A DNA stretch of 64,000 nt from CAKUFA01 sp963627465 (lineage in GTDB: Bacteria > Bacillota > Clostridia > Christensenellales > Aristaeellaceae): NCBI GenBank assembly GCA_963627465.1, contig CAVGBO010000052.1:1-64000 (forward strand), in the 5' to 3' direction. Each line of letters begins with the position of its first letter. Position 1 is the first letter of the stretch. Under the pieces are notes generated by a model. That model made no database searches and was not told the origin of the DNA. It worked only from the letters and a program-made list of their open reading frames with translations. Below, piece by piece: positions 18,099 through 27,170 of the stretch. The position numbers and the translations under genes were made by a program.

Positions 18099-19568
18099 TT
18101 ATTTTCCTGTGGCATACTGGGAAGGCGTCTGGCCAGTATATTGATGAAAAACCTTGGTGAAATAAGAGGAGTCCTCATAGCCGACGCAGGCGGCTACATC
18201 CCGCAGCAAGAGCTCTGGCTTCTCCCGCAGCAGCTTCATGGCAGCCTCCATGCGGCAGCGGGTTAGGTAGTTATTGAAGGTGGTGTCGCTGTACTGGCGG
18301 AAAAGGCGACTCAGATAGGTCTGGGAGATGCCAACCGCATCGCACACACTCTGCATGCTCAGGGGCTGGGCGTAATTCTCCGTAATGTAGTCGGCAGCAT
18401 ATTCGTACAGCTCCTGAGGAGACAGTTTCCGATCCCGGATGTTCCCATTGTCCAGCAGTATGCTGTACAGGCTGGACATTAAATCCCCATAAGAGGCGGC
18501 GCAACGGATCAGCTCGTTGAATTCCAGCAGCAGCTCCTCTAGATGCTTATTGGCTGGCTGATAGACGGAGGCGACTTGATGGATGATCTGTCTGCCCATA
18601 TGCCAAACCTGACGCTGGGGCATCTGGGAACGTTCCCAGGTACTGGCAAGGGAAATGAAGTAATCCTTGATCATGCGGTACTTTCCTGCACTGATGAAAT
18701 AAGAAAGCTGCTTCATTTCCGCTGCGGGAAGCTGAACCCTTTCCTCCTTTGTAGCACCGCCTGTGAACTGCAGGATCTGATGCTTCCCTACGACGGTTTT
18801 GCGATACAGCATCTGGAAGGCCATCTCCAGAAAAGTGGGCAAGGTCTCTACCGACTTTGCAATGGGTGTATAAATGGCTGTCCAGGTGGAAAGACTGCCG
18901 GGAGAGGTCATATAGACGCTTAGGTTGGTCAAAAATTCCTCCATGGGCTGATCCGGAGCAATGAGGATGCGCTCGCTTTCATCCCTCCCCCGAAGTGCCT
19001 GGAAGTACTCATTTTCAGGAAGGACGAGAGAAGTGGCGCCCAGGGTTTTCGGAAGAGTCATATCAAGATTTTCCCACCGAATCAGCGCAAACCGGAAGGA
19101 CTTGCGACCATAGAGCTGTTCTGCGATTTCCACAGGATAATGCAGACCGCAGGCGATGGCGGGGAGAAGGGATGCGGATAAATTCGCATTTTCTGAATCC
19201 AGCTTTTGCTCGATTTGCCGGAGGATGGCGGACATGCGGCTGGGGGAAACCGGCTTGAGTAGGTATTCATCCACCCTGGCTTTGATGGCTCCCTGGGCGT
19301 ATTCAAATTCGCCATAGCCACTGACGATCACAATATGAATATTGGGCAGCAGGTTTCGAACTGCCTGGGAAAGCTCAATGCCGTTCATGCCGTGCATGCT
19401 AATATCTGTAATGAGCAGATCTACAGGATGCTTTTTCAGGAAATCCAGCGCCTGTTTTCCGCTGGAGAGGGCACCGGCGACTTCAAAAGCTCCTGGATCC
19501 TTTTCCACAATACTGCTGATAAATCTGAGGGCGGGCAATTCATCGTCCACGACCAAAACCCGATACAT
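18099..19568 (-). CDS. YesN-type response regulator, AraC family
   Basis: This 489-residue protein has a CheY-like receiver at 1-120, with acidic residues D8/D9, phosphoacceptor D55 in LLITDISM and the conserved lysine in YLLKP. A central helical linker of about 250 residues follows. A C-terminal AraC double helix-turn-helix covers about 390-488 (AVGISQTYLSRLFRQ and VGYEDSSYFTKVFHQYTGQTPSQY). It is the natural partner of the YesM-type kinase at 5531. GGAGGTG precedes the ATG. It is divergent from the beta-helix protein gene, and a candidate binding site lies in the shared upstream region. Confidence 0.93.
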   Translation of the reverse strand: MYRVLVVDDELPALRFISSIVEKDPGAFEVAGALSSGKQALDFLKKHPVDLLITDISMHGMNGIELSQAVRNLLPNIHIVIVSGYGEFEYAQGAIKARVDEYLLKPVSPSRMSAILRQIEQKLDSENANLSASLLPAIACGLHYPVEIAEQLYGRKSFRFALIRWENLDMTLPKTLGATSLVLPENEYFQALRGRDESERILIAPDQPMEEFLTNLSVYMTSPGSLSTWTAIYTPIAKSVETLPTFLEMAFQMLYRKTVVGKHQILQFTGGATKEERVQLPAAEMKQLSYFISAGKYRMIKDYFISLASTWERSQMPQRQVWHMGRQIIHQVASVYQPANKHLEELLLEFNELIRCAASYGDLMSSLYSILLDNGNIRDRKLSPQELYEYAADYITENYAQPLSMQSVCDAVGISQTYLSRLFRQYSDTTFNNYLTRCRMEAAMKLLREKPELLLRDVAACVGYEDSSYFTKVFHQYTGQTPSQYATGK

Positions 19569-19640
19569 GGTTCCACCTCCGATACCTTGTTCGAAATTAT
19601 CATAGCATATTGATTTGGAAAATTCAGCACCATGCCGTTA

Positions 19641-19669
19641 TTTCCGGCAGTCTGTGCCGGATTTTACTA
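19641..19669 (+). promoter_or_regulatory. Candidate YesN-regulator site, copy 2
   Basis: TTTCCGGCAGTC is followed by TGTGCCGGATTTTACTA (19653-19669). The last 17 bases match 7417-7433 except one. It lies between the divergent response regulator and beta-helix genes, upstream of a possible promoter (TTGACT 19716-19721 with TATAGT 19742-19747, spacer long at 20). Confidence 0.45.
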
Positions 19670-19842
19670 TCACGATCTGTTTCTGTTGCATTTGCCGGAG
19701 TGCGGAACGTTTCTTTTGACTCCGTTTCGTGGAAATGATTGTATAGTAGAAAATGAAAACGTGTGCGCATCCTTCAGAAGTGCAAGCATCCTGAGTGGAA
19801 ATATTGCACTGGCGGAATCATGATGGGAAAGGAGACGAGAAG

Positions 19843-21261
19843 ATGAAGTCGAAATGGCCATGGCTGTGGACTGTTTTGCTGTTGATGATGCTTTGCTCGC
19901 TGGGTGCAGCCGTTGCGGAGGAGACCACAGGGAGCGTTCCAAAGGTATGGCAGGTTTCTCCGGAGGGGCTTTCGCTGACCGACGCACTGGCGGCTTGCGA
20001 GGAGGGAGACCGGATTGAGCTGGCTTCCGGCATATATGATGATTCCAAGGAAAGCTTTCCACTGACGGTTACAAAATCAGTTACCATTTCTGGAGAAGAC
20101 GGCACCGTCATTGATTCCCCTGCTTTCATGGCTGCCTTTCGAACGGAGGCAGAGGGCATCCTTTTGGAAAACCTGACCATTGATTTCCGCCGAACAGGCA
20201 TCTACGCCATTGGGGATCATCTGACGATTCTCAATTGTCAGTTCCGTCTGGCGGATATCGCCTGGCGAACCTCCTCCTGTGGCGTTTGGGCAGGCGGAAT
20301 CATGGACATGAATGTACAGAATTGCCATTTTACCGGCTGCGGCATTTCCCTGGCCGGTCCACCCATCAGTGAAAGCAGCGTGGGAAAGCCTGTGCTGACG
20401 GGGCTTTTTGAGGTGGGAGAAAAGAAAGAATACTTCACTACCCATGTCATCAGCGGATGCACGGTGAATGGGAAGCCCCTATTTTACGCGAAGAATCAGC
20501 AAACGGTGACCATTCCTGCCGATGCAGGGGAGGCGATCTGCTGCGACTGCGGAACAGTCATTGGCGAGGGTATAGATGTTTCCGACGGCTCCATGGGTAT
20601 GGAGCTGGTATATAACGAAGATGTGCAGCTGACGGATTGCCGGGCGGATCGGTGTGGGGTGTTTGGACTGTACGTGGCCAAAACAAACCGAGCAACGATC
20701 CTGCGATGCTCCGCAGCGGAAACAAATCATGGCCTGGATATCCGTGCTTCCAGCCGAGTGCTGCTGGAAGGGTGTACTGCTTCTGACTGCGATCAAGGAT
20801 TGTTCTTTTCCCACGTGGAAAACAGCATGATGCGGGATTGCCTGGTCACCGGGACAGGGCAGGGGTATTTCGTGGCAGGGGGCAGCGGCAATGTGCTGAT
20901 GAATTGCCGCGCCATGCATTGCGAAAATGGGTACAACTTTCAAAAGGAAGGCCTTGCCTGGATGACGGGATGCCTGGCATCGGGCTGCACGGTCTGCGGT
21001 GTGCGGCTGGATGAAACACCCACCGTGTTTACGGATAACGAGATGATTGATAACTGGGTGGGCGTAATGGCCTATGGCCCAGTATCCTATGATATGATTG
21101 GTAACCGTTTTGAGGGATCTGGCAGTTGCGCATTGTATATTCGTGATATCGGGTCCAGCCGCTTCATCAATAATGTGTTCACTGGCAGCCTACAGGCGGA
21201 TCTACAGGTTACAGGAACGCTGGGTGACAGCCTTTGGATAGGCATGCCGGATATCCAGTAA
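19843..21261 (+). CDS. Secreted right-handed beta-helix protein
   Basis: This 472-residue protein has a signal peptide (cut near AVA, about residue 25). The rest is made of repeating short strands rich in the pattern ILxNCxF/xLxDCxA, for example LTILNCQF, VQNCHFTGCG, TILRCSAAETNHGLDI and VLMNCRAMHCENGY. This is the parallel beta-helix (PbH1/NosD-like) fold of polysaccharide lyases and carbohydrate-binding proteins. Cysteines are unusually frequent along the ladder. No catalytic set is recognisable, so I do not assign lyase activity. The start at 19843 follows GGAAAGGAG; upstream in-frame codons lack a site. It is probably co-regulated with the GH3 cluster. Confidence 0.75.
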   Translation: MKSKWPWLWTVLLLMMLCSLGAAVAEETTGSVPKVWQVSPEGLSLTDALAACEEGDRIELASGIYDDSKESFPLTVTKSVTISGEDGTVIDSPAFMAAFRTEAEGILLENLTIDFRRTGIYAIGDHLTILNCQFRLADIAWRTSSCGVWAGGIMDMNVQNCHFTGCGISLAGPPISESSVGKPVLTGLFEVGEKKEYFTTHVISGCTVNGKPLFYAKNQQTVTIPADAGEAICCDCGTVIGEGIDVSDGSMGMELVYNEDVQLTDCRADRCGVFGLYVAKTNRATILRCSAAETNHGLDIRASSRVLLEGCTASDCDQGLFFSHVENSMMRDCLVTGTGQGYFVAGGSGNVLMNCRAMHCENGYNFQKEGLAWMTGCLASGCTVCGVRLDETPTVFTDNEMIDNWVGVMAYGPVSYDMIGNRFEGSGSCALYIRDIGSSRFINNVFTGSLQADLQVTGTLGDSLWIGMPDIQ

Positions 21262-21497
21262 TGCCACGAATGTTGCACGCAAGGCAACGGTGCATGCTGA
21301 AAAAAACGGTTGCAGAAGGCAATCGGGAAGGATTTTCTATATCTCAGTGTCAAAGAATCATAAAAGAGAAGGAGATGATATGAAAAAGGATTGAATATTC
21401 CCGGAATTCGCCCCGAAATTCCAGTTTCGAGGGCAGGAAGATCGCGTATGATGAAGACAGACGCTGAATACCAGCGAAAAGAAGGAGGTTTTCCAAC

Positions 21498-23996
21498 ATG
21501 AAAAAACTGGCACTGTTGACCGCCATCGTCATGCTGGTGAGCTCCGCGGGTGCGGCCTTTGCGGAACAACAGTATTTCAATGGCAATACCACGACAGCGT
21601 TGACGGATCCGACGACGTTCACCAAGCCCTATGATGTGAACATCACTGTCGTCGAGGCGGATGAGACCACTGGACAGCCTCGCCTGGAAGCTCACATCAA
21701 GGACATCATCGAAGTGGATGGCCTGAAGTTCAAGGATCTGAACGCCAACGGCGAGCTGGATGCCTATGAGGACTGGCGGTTGACTTCTGAAGAGCGGGCG
21801 AACAATCTGTTGAGCCTGATGACGGAAGATGAGAAGATCGGCCTGCTGTGGCATGCGTCCACCGGCGGTACCTTCACCTCCATGTATCCCTACACTGAGG
21901 AGTGGCTGTATTCCAACGAGCCCACCTATACCGATCAGGATGGCGCTACCTACGTACCCATGTACCACTCCATCATTTCCGACAATGTGACCACTTACCT
22001 GCACAACGTGAACGGTACTCCCGACACCTTGATTTACGAGAACAACGCCTTCCAGGAAATCGGCGAATCCGCTCGGCTGGGCATCCCGATTGTGCTGAGC
22101 TGCGACCGCAGTTACAACACCTGGGCTGGCTTGGTGAACATGCCCAACTACGCCGTGGGTATTGCCCATGACGAAGAACTGCTGTACGAACTGGTTTCCC
22201 AGTACGCAAAGGAAGAACGTGCCATCGGTTTCCATCTTCCCTTCCATAGCTATGGCGTGGAAATCGGCAGCTGGTACGGCGATGATGTGAACTACATCGC
22301 CAAGATGGTCGGCATCGAGACCAAAGCCTATCAGGATAACGGCGTCAACGCCACGACCAAGCACTTCATGGCCCGCGGTGGCCGTTCCTCTTACGCTAGT
22401 GCCAAGAGCCCGGCGAATCTGCTGGACAGCTGGCTGGTGGGCTGGAAGAGCGCCGTCATCGACAATGGCTCCGGTTGGGTCATGCTGAATAACGGCACCT
22501 TGCTGAACGATTGCAACGTCTGCTACGACAGCGAGTCCATGGCCATCCTGCGGGAAACCCTGGGCTATGACGGCTGCGTGGTTACCGACTGGCCCATGTG
22601 GATGCAGGTGCCGTCGGCTAGCGGAACCACCCCTGAAGGTCTGGATCTGAGCACTGCAACCCTGGCAGAACTCTATGCCACGATTTTCAACGCTGATGTG
22701 GATCAGGTTGGCTGCTTCTTTATGGTGGAAGATGACGTGGCCATTGATTACGACGCCGTGACGGCCAAGTATCCGGGCATGATGCAGCCCATGTGGCCCA
22801 ACGAAGTCAAGGCGGCGGTGGAGCAGAACCTGACCAGCTGGGACGTGCTGGAAAAGCATTGCTTCCGTGTGCTGCGCAACAAGTTTGACCTGGGTCTGTT
22901 TGAGGATCCTTATGCCGACCTGGACGAAGCACTGGAGCTGGTGGCCAGCGAGGAATATAAGGCAGAAGCCTTCGAACTGCTGACCATTGAAGATGTGTAT
23001 CGCGCTCGGACGGATTCCATGAATGAGATGGAAATCCGCCTGCAGACCGAATCCTCTGTGCTGCTGAAGAACGACAATGAGATTCTGCCCCTGAGCAAGG
23101 ATGCCAAGGTGTATATTGACGGAACCGCCAAGGATACCGTAGAGATGGACAAGACCGCCATCGGCACCTATGCTACCGTGGTGGATGAGATGGAAGACGC
23201 AGATGTTGTGATCGCACATGTAACCGCCATGGACGATGCTACCGAGCTGATCATTGAGGATGCTGGCGACGAAGGGAAGTCTGTCATCTTGGTTTATGAC
23301 GGCGGCGTTTCCAACGAGCCGAACGCATGGGCCGTGAACAACTCCGATGCGGTGCTGTTCCTGACCTATGACTGCACGCCTGACCACGGTTCTTCCATGG
23401 GCAATATCTATCACAAGACCCTGCCTTCTGTGCTGGCAGATATGCTGTACGGGGAGAAGGAACCCACCGGTTCCCTGGTGTTCGAAATGGCCTGGACCTC
23501 TGACGATGCAGTGCTGGATTGGGGCGAGCTGCAGCTGGATACCGGCGTGGATACAGCTACTCGGCTGTATATGGCTGCTGTTGTGCGGAACAATCCCACG
23601 GCTGATCTGCCCAATAACCTGGGCGATGTCATGTATACCACTGGGTTCGGCATGAACTATACCGACAAGGCGGATATTACAGCGGATACCTTGGTGTTCC
23701 CGCAGACTGTTGGAACGGAAGAGCGGCAGGGCATGTTTGGCACATCCACCGTCACCGTCAGCGTGGATACGGTTAAGGCTGGAGAACCCTTCTCCATTTA
23801 CTTCATTGCCCAGAACAACGGCACTGGCGCTGGCACTGTGAATGCGGTGGTCACCGATAACGGGACTGCCATCGCAGAGAAGATGGTGGCGCTGACCGCT
23901 GGTCAGTTCCGGGTAATCCCGATCGAGCTGACGCTGGATGCTGGCACCCATGAGATCGAAGTGCTTGGCATGACCAAGACCATTGAAGTACAATAA
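21498..23996 (+). CDS. Large divergent secreted GH3 protein with C-terminal Ig-like domain
   Basis: This 832-residue protein has a signal peptide (cut after AFA, residue 22) and the DLNANGELDAYEDW motif (80-93) shared with the two other GH3 proteins. The barrel domain has TKHFMARGG (287-295), in place of the usual KHFxGxG, and the likely nucleophile in VVTDWPMW (D364). An alpha/beta sandwich follows. A terminal beta-sandwich (about 740-832, SVDTVKAGEPFSIYFIAQNNGTG) resembles CARDB/FN3-type modules. GAAGGAGG lies before the ATG. The 21262-21497 gap holds only a four-codon open frame and a possible -10 (TATGAT). Substrate preference may differ from the paralogues. Confidence 0.82.
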   Translation: MKKLALLTAIVMLVSSAGAAFAEQQYFNGNTTTALTDPTTFTKPYDVNITVVEADETTGQPRLEAHIKDIIEVDGLKFKDLNANGELDAYEDWRLTSEERANNLLSLMTEDEKIGLLWHASTGGTFTSMYPYTEEWLYSNEPTYTDQDGATYVPMYHSIISDNVTTYLHNVNGTPDTLIYENNAFQEIGESARLGIPIVLSCDRSYNTWAGLVNMPNYAVGIAHDEELLYELVSQYAKEERAIGFHLPFHSYGVEIGSWYGDDVNYIAKMVGIETKAYQDNGVNATTKHFMARGGRSSYASAKSPANLLDSWLVGWKSAVIDNGSGWVMLNNGTLLNDCNVCYDSESMAILRETLGYDGCVVTDWPMWMQVPSASGTTPEGLDLSTATLAELYATIFNADVDQVGCFFMVEDDVAIDYDAVTAKYPGMMQPMWPNEVKAAVEQNLTSWDVLEKHCFRVLRNKFDLGLFEDPYADLDEALELVASEEYKAEAFELLTIEDVYRARTDSMNEMEIRLQTESSVLLKNDNEILPLSKDAKVYIDGTAKDTVEMDKTAIGTYATVVDEMEDADVVIAHVTAMDDATELIIEDAGDEGKSVILVYDGGVSNEPNAWAVNNSDAVLFLTYDCTPDHGSSMGNIYHKTLPSVLADMLYGEKEPTGSLVFEMAWTSDDAVLDWGELQLDTGVDTATRLYMAAVVRNNPTADLPNNLGDVMYTTGFGMNYTDKADITADTLVFPQTVGTEERQGMFGTSTVTVSVDTVKAGEPFSIYFIAQNNGTGAGTVNAVVTDNGTAIAEKMVALTAGQFRVIPIELTLDAGTHEIEVLGMTKTIEVQ

Positions 23997-24081
23997 TCCT
24001 AAGAGCATTCTAGGAAAATTAGAGGGGCTGTGCAAGGAAACATGAACTACACCCCCTCAAGAGGACAGTGAAAAATTTTCC

Positions 24082-24113
24082 CGGCCAGCGGCATTTGCTG
24101 CTGGCCGCTTTTT
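24082..24113 (+). terminator. Intrinsic terminator after GH3 cluster
   Basis: CGGCCAGC (24082-24089) pairs with GCTGGCCG (24100-24107), followed by CTTTTTG. It closes the carbohydrate cluster. Confidence 0.85.
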
Positions 24114-24192
24114 GATGCAGCAAAGCACCTTGCCATGATTGTCAGCACATGCGAATGACACTGAACACATCATATTCTCCATTAACAGACCA

Positions 24193-24250
24193 CCCCGCCC
24201 TCCGGCAGTCTCCCGGAGGGTGGGGTGCATTTCATCACCATGTGGTGATG
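24193..24250 (-). terminator. Two hairpins downstream of the M16C protease gene
   Basis: CATCACCA-TG-TGGTGATG (24233-24250) begins a few nt after the protease stop codon. CCCC-G-CCCTCCGG (24193-24205) pairs with CCGGAGGG-T-GGGG (24213-24225). No U-tract follows in the minus direction, as with other 3' hairpins of this genome. Confidence 0.5.
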
Positions 24251-24255
24251 GTTCT

Positions 24256-27144
24256 TCACTTTTCTTCCTGCACGAAGGCCACGGCGTCATGGTTGCCGAT
24301 GGCGCACAGGCAGCCCTTTTCGGTGAAGGTGCGCAGCACGGGGATCAGCGCCTTCAGGCTGTCCATGGTGGTGTCCAGCATTTCGTGACGGTAGCGGAGC
24401 ACATGTTCCTTGGTGCTGCCGCTGAGATAACGGCTGCAGCAGAGGCTGAAGGCATTGTAGGGATCCAGCAGGGGATCGGTGGTGTTAATCACGCCAATGA
24501 TCAGGTCATCCAGGGGCATGGGCTGCTGAAGCATCTCTTCCAGCACATCCGCCAGGTGGGAGAAGACTTCGGCGGTGTTCTGCATGTTGGGATCCCGGTA
24601 GGAGTAGCAGAACATGTTGCCGTCACTGTCCACATTCATGCCTGTGCCGTAGGCACCGCCCTGCACCCGGACAGCCCCCCACAGGTAGCTGAAGGTCAGC
24701 AGGGAGGAAAGCACGGCCCAGGAGCCGGTGTACTGGCTGCCGAAGGCTACCAGATTGCCACCCAGTGCGCTGAAGCCCACGTCTGCCGGGATTTCCACGG
24801 CCTGATTGCCGCTGGTGCCGGCAGGAGCATCCTTCGGGGTGCCCATGGTGCCATCAGGCAGGGAACGAATCATCTCTTCCAGGGCGGTGGTATCCCCGTC
24901 GCCGCCTACGGCCACAAACAGCCGCTCAGACACGAAGACCCGCTTCGCCAGGGCAGCCAGCTGCTGACCAATGGCCTGCTGCTCCGCCTGGAAGGCTTCT
25001 GCCAGGTGGGAGAACCACTGCATGTAGCTTTCCCCGGAGAGCGCCTCCTGCATGGCACTGTCCGCCGTAAAGCTGGAGGCGGCCTTGATGATGGCGTAGG
25101 TGATGCCGTTGCTGATCAGCGTCTGCTTGTGCTTGGAATCCATCTGGGCAACCACCTTGCCGATCTTTTCCGTTTCCGTCCAGTCGGTGGCGGTCAGGAT
25201 CTCGCCGATCAGCTTGGACGCAGCAGGAATGTTCTCCTGCAGCATGCTGGCCGTCACCTTCACGTAGGTGGAGCAGGTGTGAATATCCCCCTTGGGGGCA
25301 GTGGTGGTCACAGAGCCCACCAGCTTGCCTGTGGTGGCCTTGACGCTGTTTTGCAGCTCCAGCACCGTATGGTGGGCAGTGGGCAGCTTGCACAGGCAGG
25401 CAGTCAGCAGCTTCAGCTGACGCAGCTCCTCCACCGTCAGGTCAGACACGTTGAAGTACAGGTTCAGGTACACAATGCCGTCGCTGTTCACATCCACGTG
25501 AATGCCCGGCCGATTGGCCAGGGGACGGGACACAGCTTCCGGCACCTCCACATCCCGGGATACGTCGGAAAGGTGGAGCTTGGGCAGGGCGGCAAGGGCT
25601 TCCTCATCATCCGGGGATTGCTGCCACTGAAGCATCTTCTCCGTTGCCTGCTGCACCTGGGCGCGCTTTTCCTCGCTCCACTGGGCGGTGATGGAGGCCA
25701 GCTTGTCCTTTTCCCGCTGGGCGTCGTCTGCTACCTTGGTTTGGGAAGGAAGCGCACGCACAAGGCACTTGTCCGAGGCATCCCCCAGCATCTCCAGCAG
25801 GAGCTGCTCGAAGTAGTCCGTATCCAGCTTCTTCCGCAGGTTGTCGAAGATGTCTGCCGTGTTCACCCGCTCCAGGGGATCCCCGCCGTACAGCCAGCTC
25901 TTCATCACCTGATCCGCCAGGTTGACCCCGTAGGGCTCTTCCACTTCCCGGCTCTTGAAGGCAAGGCGTTCAATGCAGGCGCTCAGGGAAGCCCGGTCAA
26001 GGCCTTCCTTGGCCAGACGGTTGGCCTCCTCTGCCACGAAGGCAGGAATGGCATCAAAGTGCTCCTGCCGGGTGTTCCGGGCAAGGAGGGTAAAGTTGGG
26101 CTGATAAATGCCGTCATCCACCTGCAAGGCCACATCCTCCGCCAAGCCTTTCTCCAGGAAGGCACGGCACAGGGGCGCCTCGTTGGAGCCGGTCAGGCAG
26201 TTGGCAAGAACCTTGGCAGCGTAGATCTTTTCCCGATCCTGATAGGTGCACAGCAGCTTGGACAGGGACAGATGGGCCCGGTCTTCCTCTCCCTGGGAAG
26301 GCTCGAAATAGACGGTGCTTTCGCCGGTGACAGGCTTTTGCAGGGTGAAATCAAAGTCCGGCTGGCGGAAATCATACTTGGAAAGATACTCGCTGTCGAT
26401 ATAGCCCAGCACCTTTTCCACATCCATGTGGCCATCCAGCATGAAATAGGCGTTGCTGGGGTGATAGAACCGGCGATGCGTGTTCAGGAACTGCTCATAG
26501 CTCAGGTCGGTGATCTTCTCCGGCAGGCCGCCGGAGGAGAAGCGGTAGCAGGTATCCGGGTACAGCAGCCGATTGGCGGCGTCTCCCATCATTTCATCCA
26601 CATCGGCATAGGCACCTTTCATTTCGTTGAACACCACGCCGTTGTAGGTGATTTCCCCGGTGGCTTCATCGAACTCGTAGTGCCAGCCTTCCTGCATGAA
26701 GATTTCCGGCTTCTCGTAGATGCTGGGGCAGAACACAGCATCCAGATACACGCTCATGAGATTGAACAGATCCTGCTCATTCCGGCTGGAAACGGGGAAC
26801 ATGGTCTTGTCCCCGTAGGTCATGGCGTTGAGGAAGGTCTGCATGGAGGTCTGCAGCAGGGAAACGAAGGGCTCCTTCACCGGGTACTTCTTGGAGCCGT
26901 TCAGCACGCTGTGCTCCAGAATGTGGAACACGCCGGTGTCGTTTTCCGGCAGGGTCTTGAAGGATACGGCAAAGGTCTTGTTGTCATCCGGGCGGTCGAA
27001 GTACAGCAGCTTTGCGCCGCACTTGCCGTGCCGCAGGGTGTACAGGGTGGCTTTCTTTGCCGGAACGGATTCCTTCTTTTCCAGCACAAAGCCGGAAACC
27101 GTATCGCCCACACGGGCGTCCGTCAGCTTCATTGCTTCGGGCAT
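24256..27144 (-). CDS. M16C zinc metalloprotease (presequence protease-like)
   Basis: This is an insulinase-superfamily clamshell peptidase of 962 residues, the usual size for the single-chain M16C family. The inverted zinc motif HILEH (about 74-78) follows ENDTGVF, and the distal glutamate is in VVFNEMKGAYAD. The four repeated M16 domains cover the whole chain. There is no signal peptide, so it is cytoplasmic. The family degrades short unfolded peptides. The start at 27144 was chosen because AAAGG lies 10 nt upstream, whereas GTG at 27153 abuts it. It is the last gene after two ABC exporter subunits, so it could destroy or process peptides handled by that exporter. That link is inference. 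Confidence 0.93.
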   Translation of the reverse strand: MPEAMKLTDARVGDTVSGFVLEKKESVPAKKATLYTLRHGKCGAKLLYFDRPDDNKTFAVSFKTLPENDTGVFHILEHSVLNGSKKYPVKEPFVSLLQTSMQTFLNAMTYGDKTMFPVSSRNEQDLFNLMSVYLDAVFCPSIYEKPEIFMQEGWHYEFDEATGEITYNGVVFNEMKGAYADVDEMMGDAANRLLYPDTCYRFSSGGLPEKITDLSYEQFLNTHRRFYHPSNAYFMLDGHMDVEKVLGYIDSEYLSKYDFRQPDFDFTLQKPVTGESTVYFEPSQGEEDRAHLSLSKLLCTYQDREKIYAAKVLANCLTGSNEAPLCRAFLEKGLAEDVALQVDDGIYQPNFTLLARNTRQEHFDAIPAFVAEEANRLAKEGLDRASLSACIERLAFKSREVEEPYGVNLADQVMKSWLYGGDPLERVNTADIFDNLRKKLDTDYFEQLLLEMLGDASDKCLVRALPSQTKVADDAQREKDKLASITAQWSEEKRAQVQQATEKMLQWQQSPDDEEALAALPKLHLSDVSRDVEVPEAVSRPLANRPGIHVDVNSDGIVYLNLYFNVSDLTVEELRQLKLLTACLCKLPTAHHTVLELQNSVKATTGKLVGSVTTTAPKGDIHTCSTYVKVTASMLQENIPAASKLIGEILTATDWTETEKIGKVVAQMDSKHKQTLISNGITYAIIKAASSFTADSAMQEALSGESYMQWFSHLAEAFQAEQQAIGQQLAALAKRVFVSERLFVAVGGDGDTTALEEMIRSLPDGTMGTPKDAPAGTSGNQAVEIPADVGFSALGGNLVAFGSQYTGSWAVLSSLLTFSYLWGAVRVQGGAYGTGMNVDSDGNMFCYSYRDPNMQNTAEVFSHLADVLEEMLQQPMPLDDLIIGVINTTDPLLDPYNAFSLCCSRYLSGSTKEHVLRYRHEMLDTTMDSLKALIPVLRTFTEKGCLCAIGNHDAVAFVQEEK

Positions 27145-27170
27145 GGGTGTCACACCTTTCTTAAAACATC

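Noticed and set aside
19843..21261. NosD copper-insertion protein or pectate lyase
   Set aside because: Only the generic beta-helix repeat is visible. No nos genes are near and no lyase catalytic Arg/Asp set could be identified.
21380..21394. A four-codon open frame (ATG AAA AAG GAT TGA) behind a good ribosome-binding site
   Set aside because: It is too short to judge. It may be a decayed signal-peptide start or chance; no leader-peptide attenuator structure follows.
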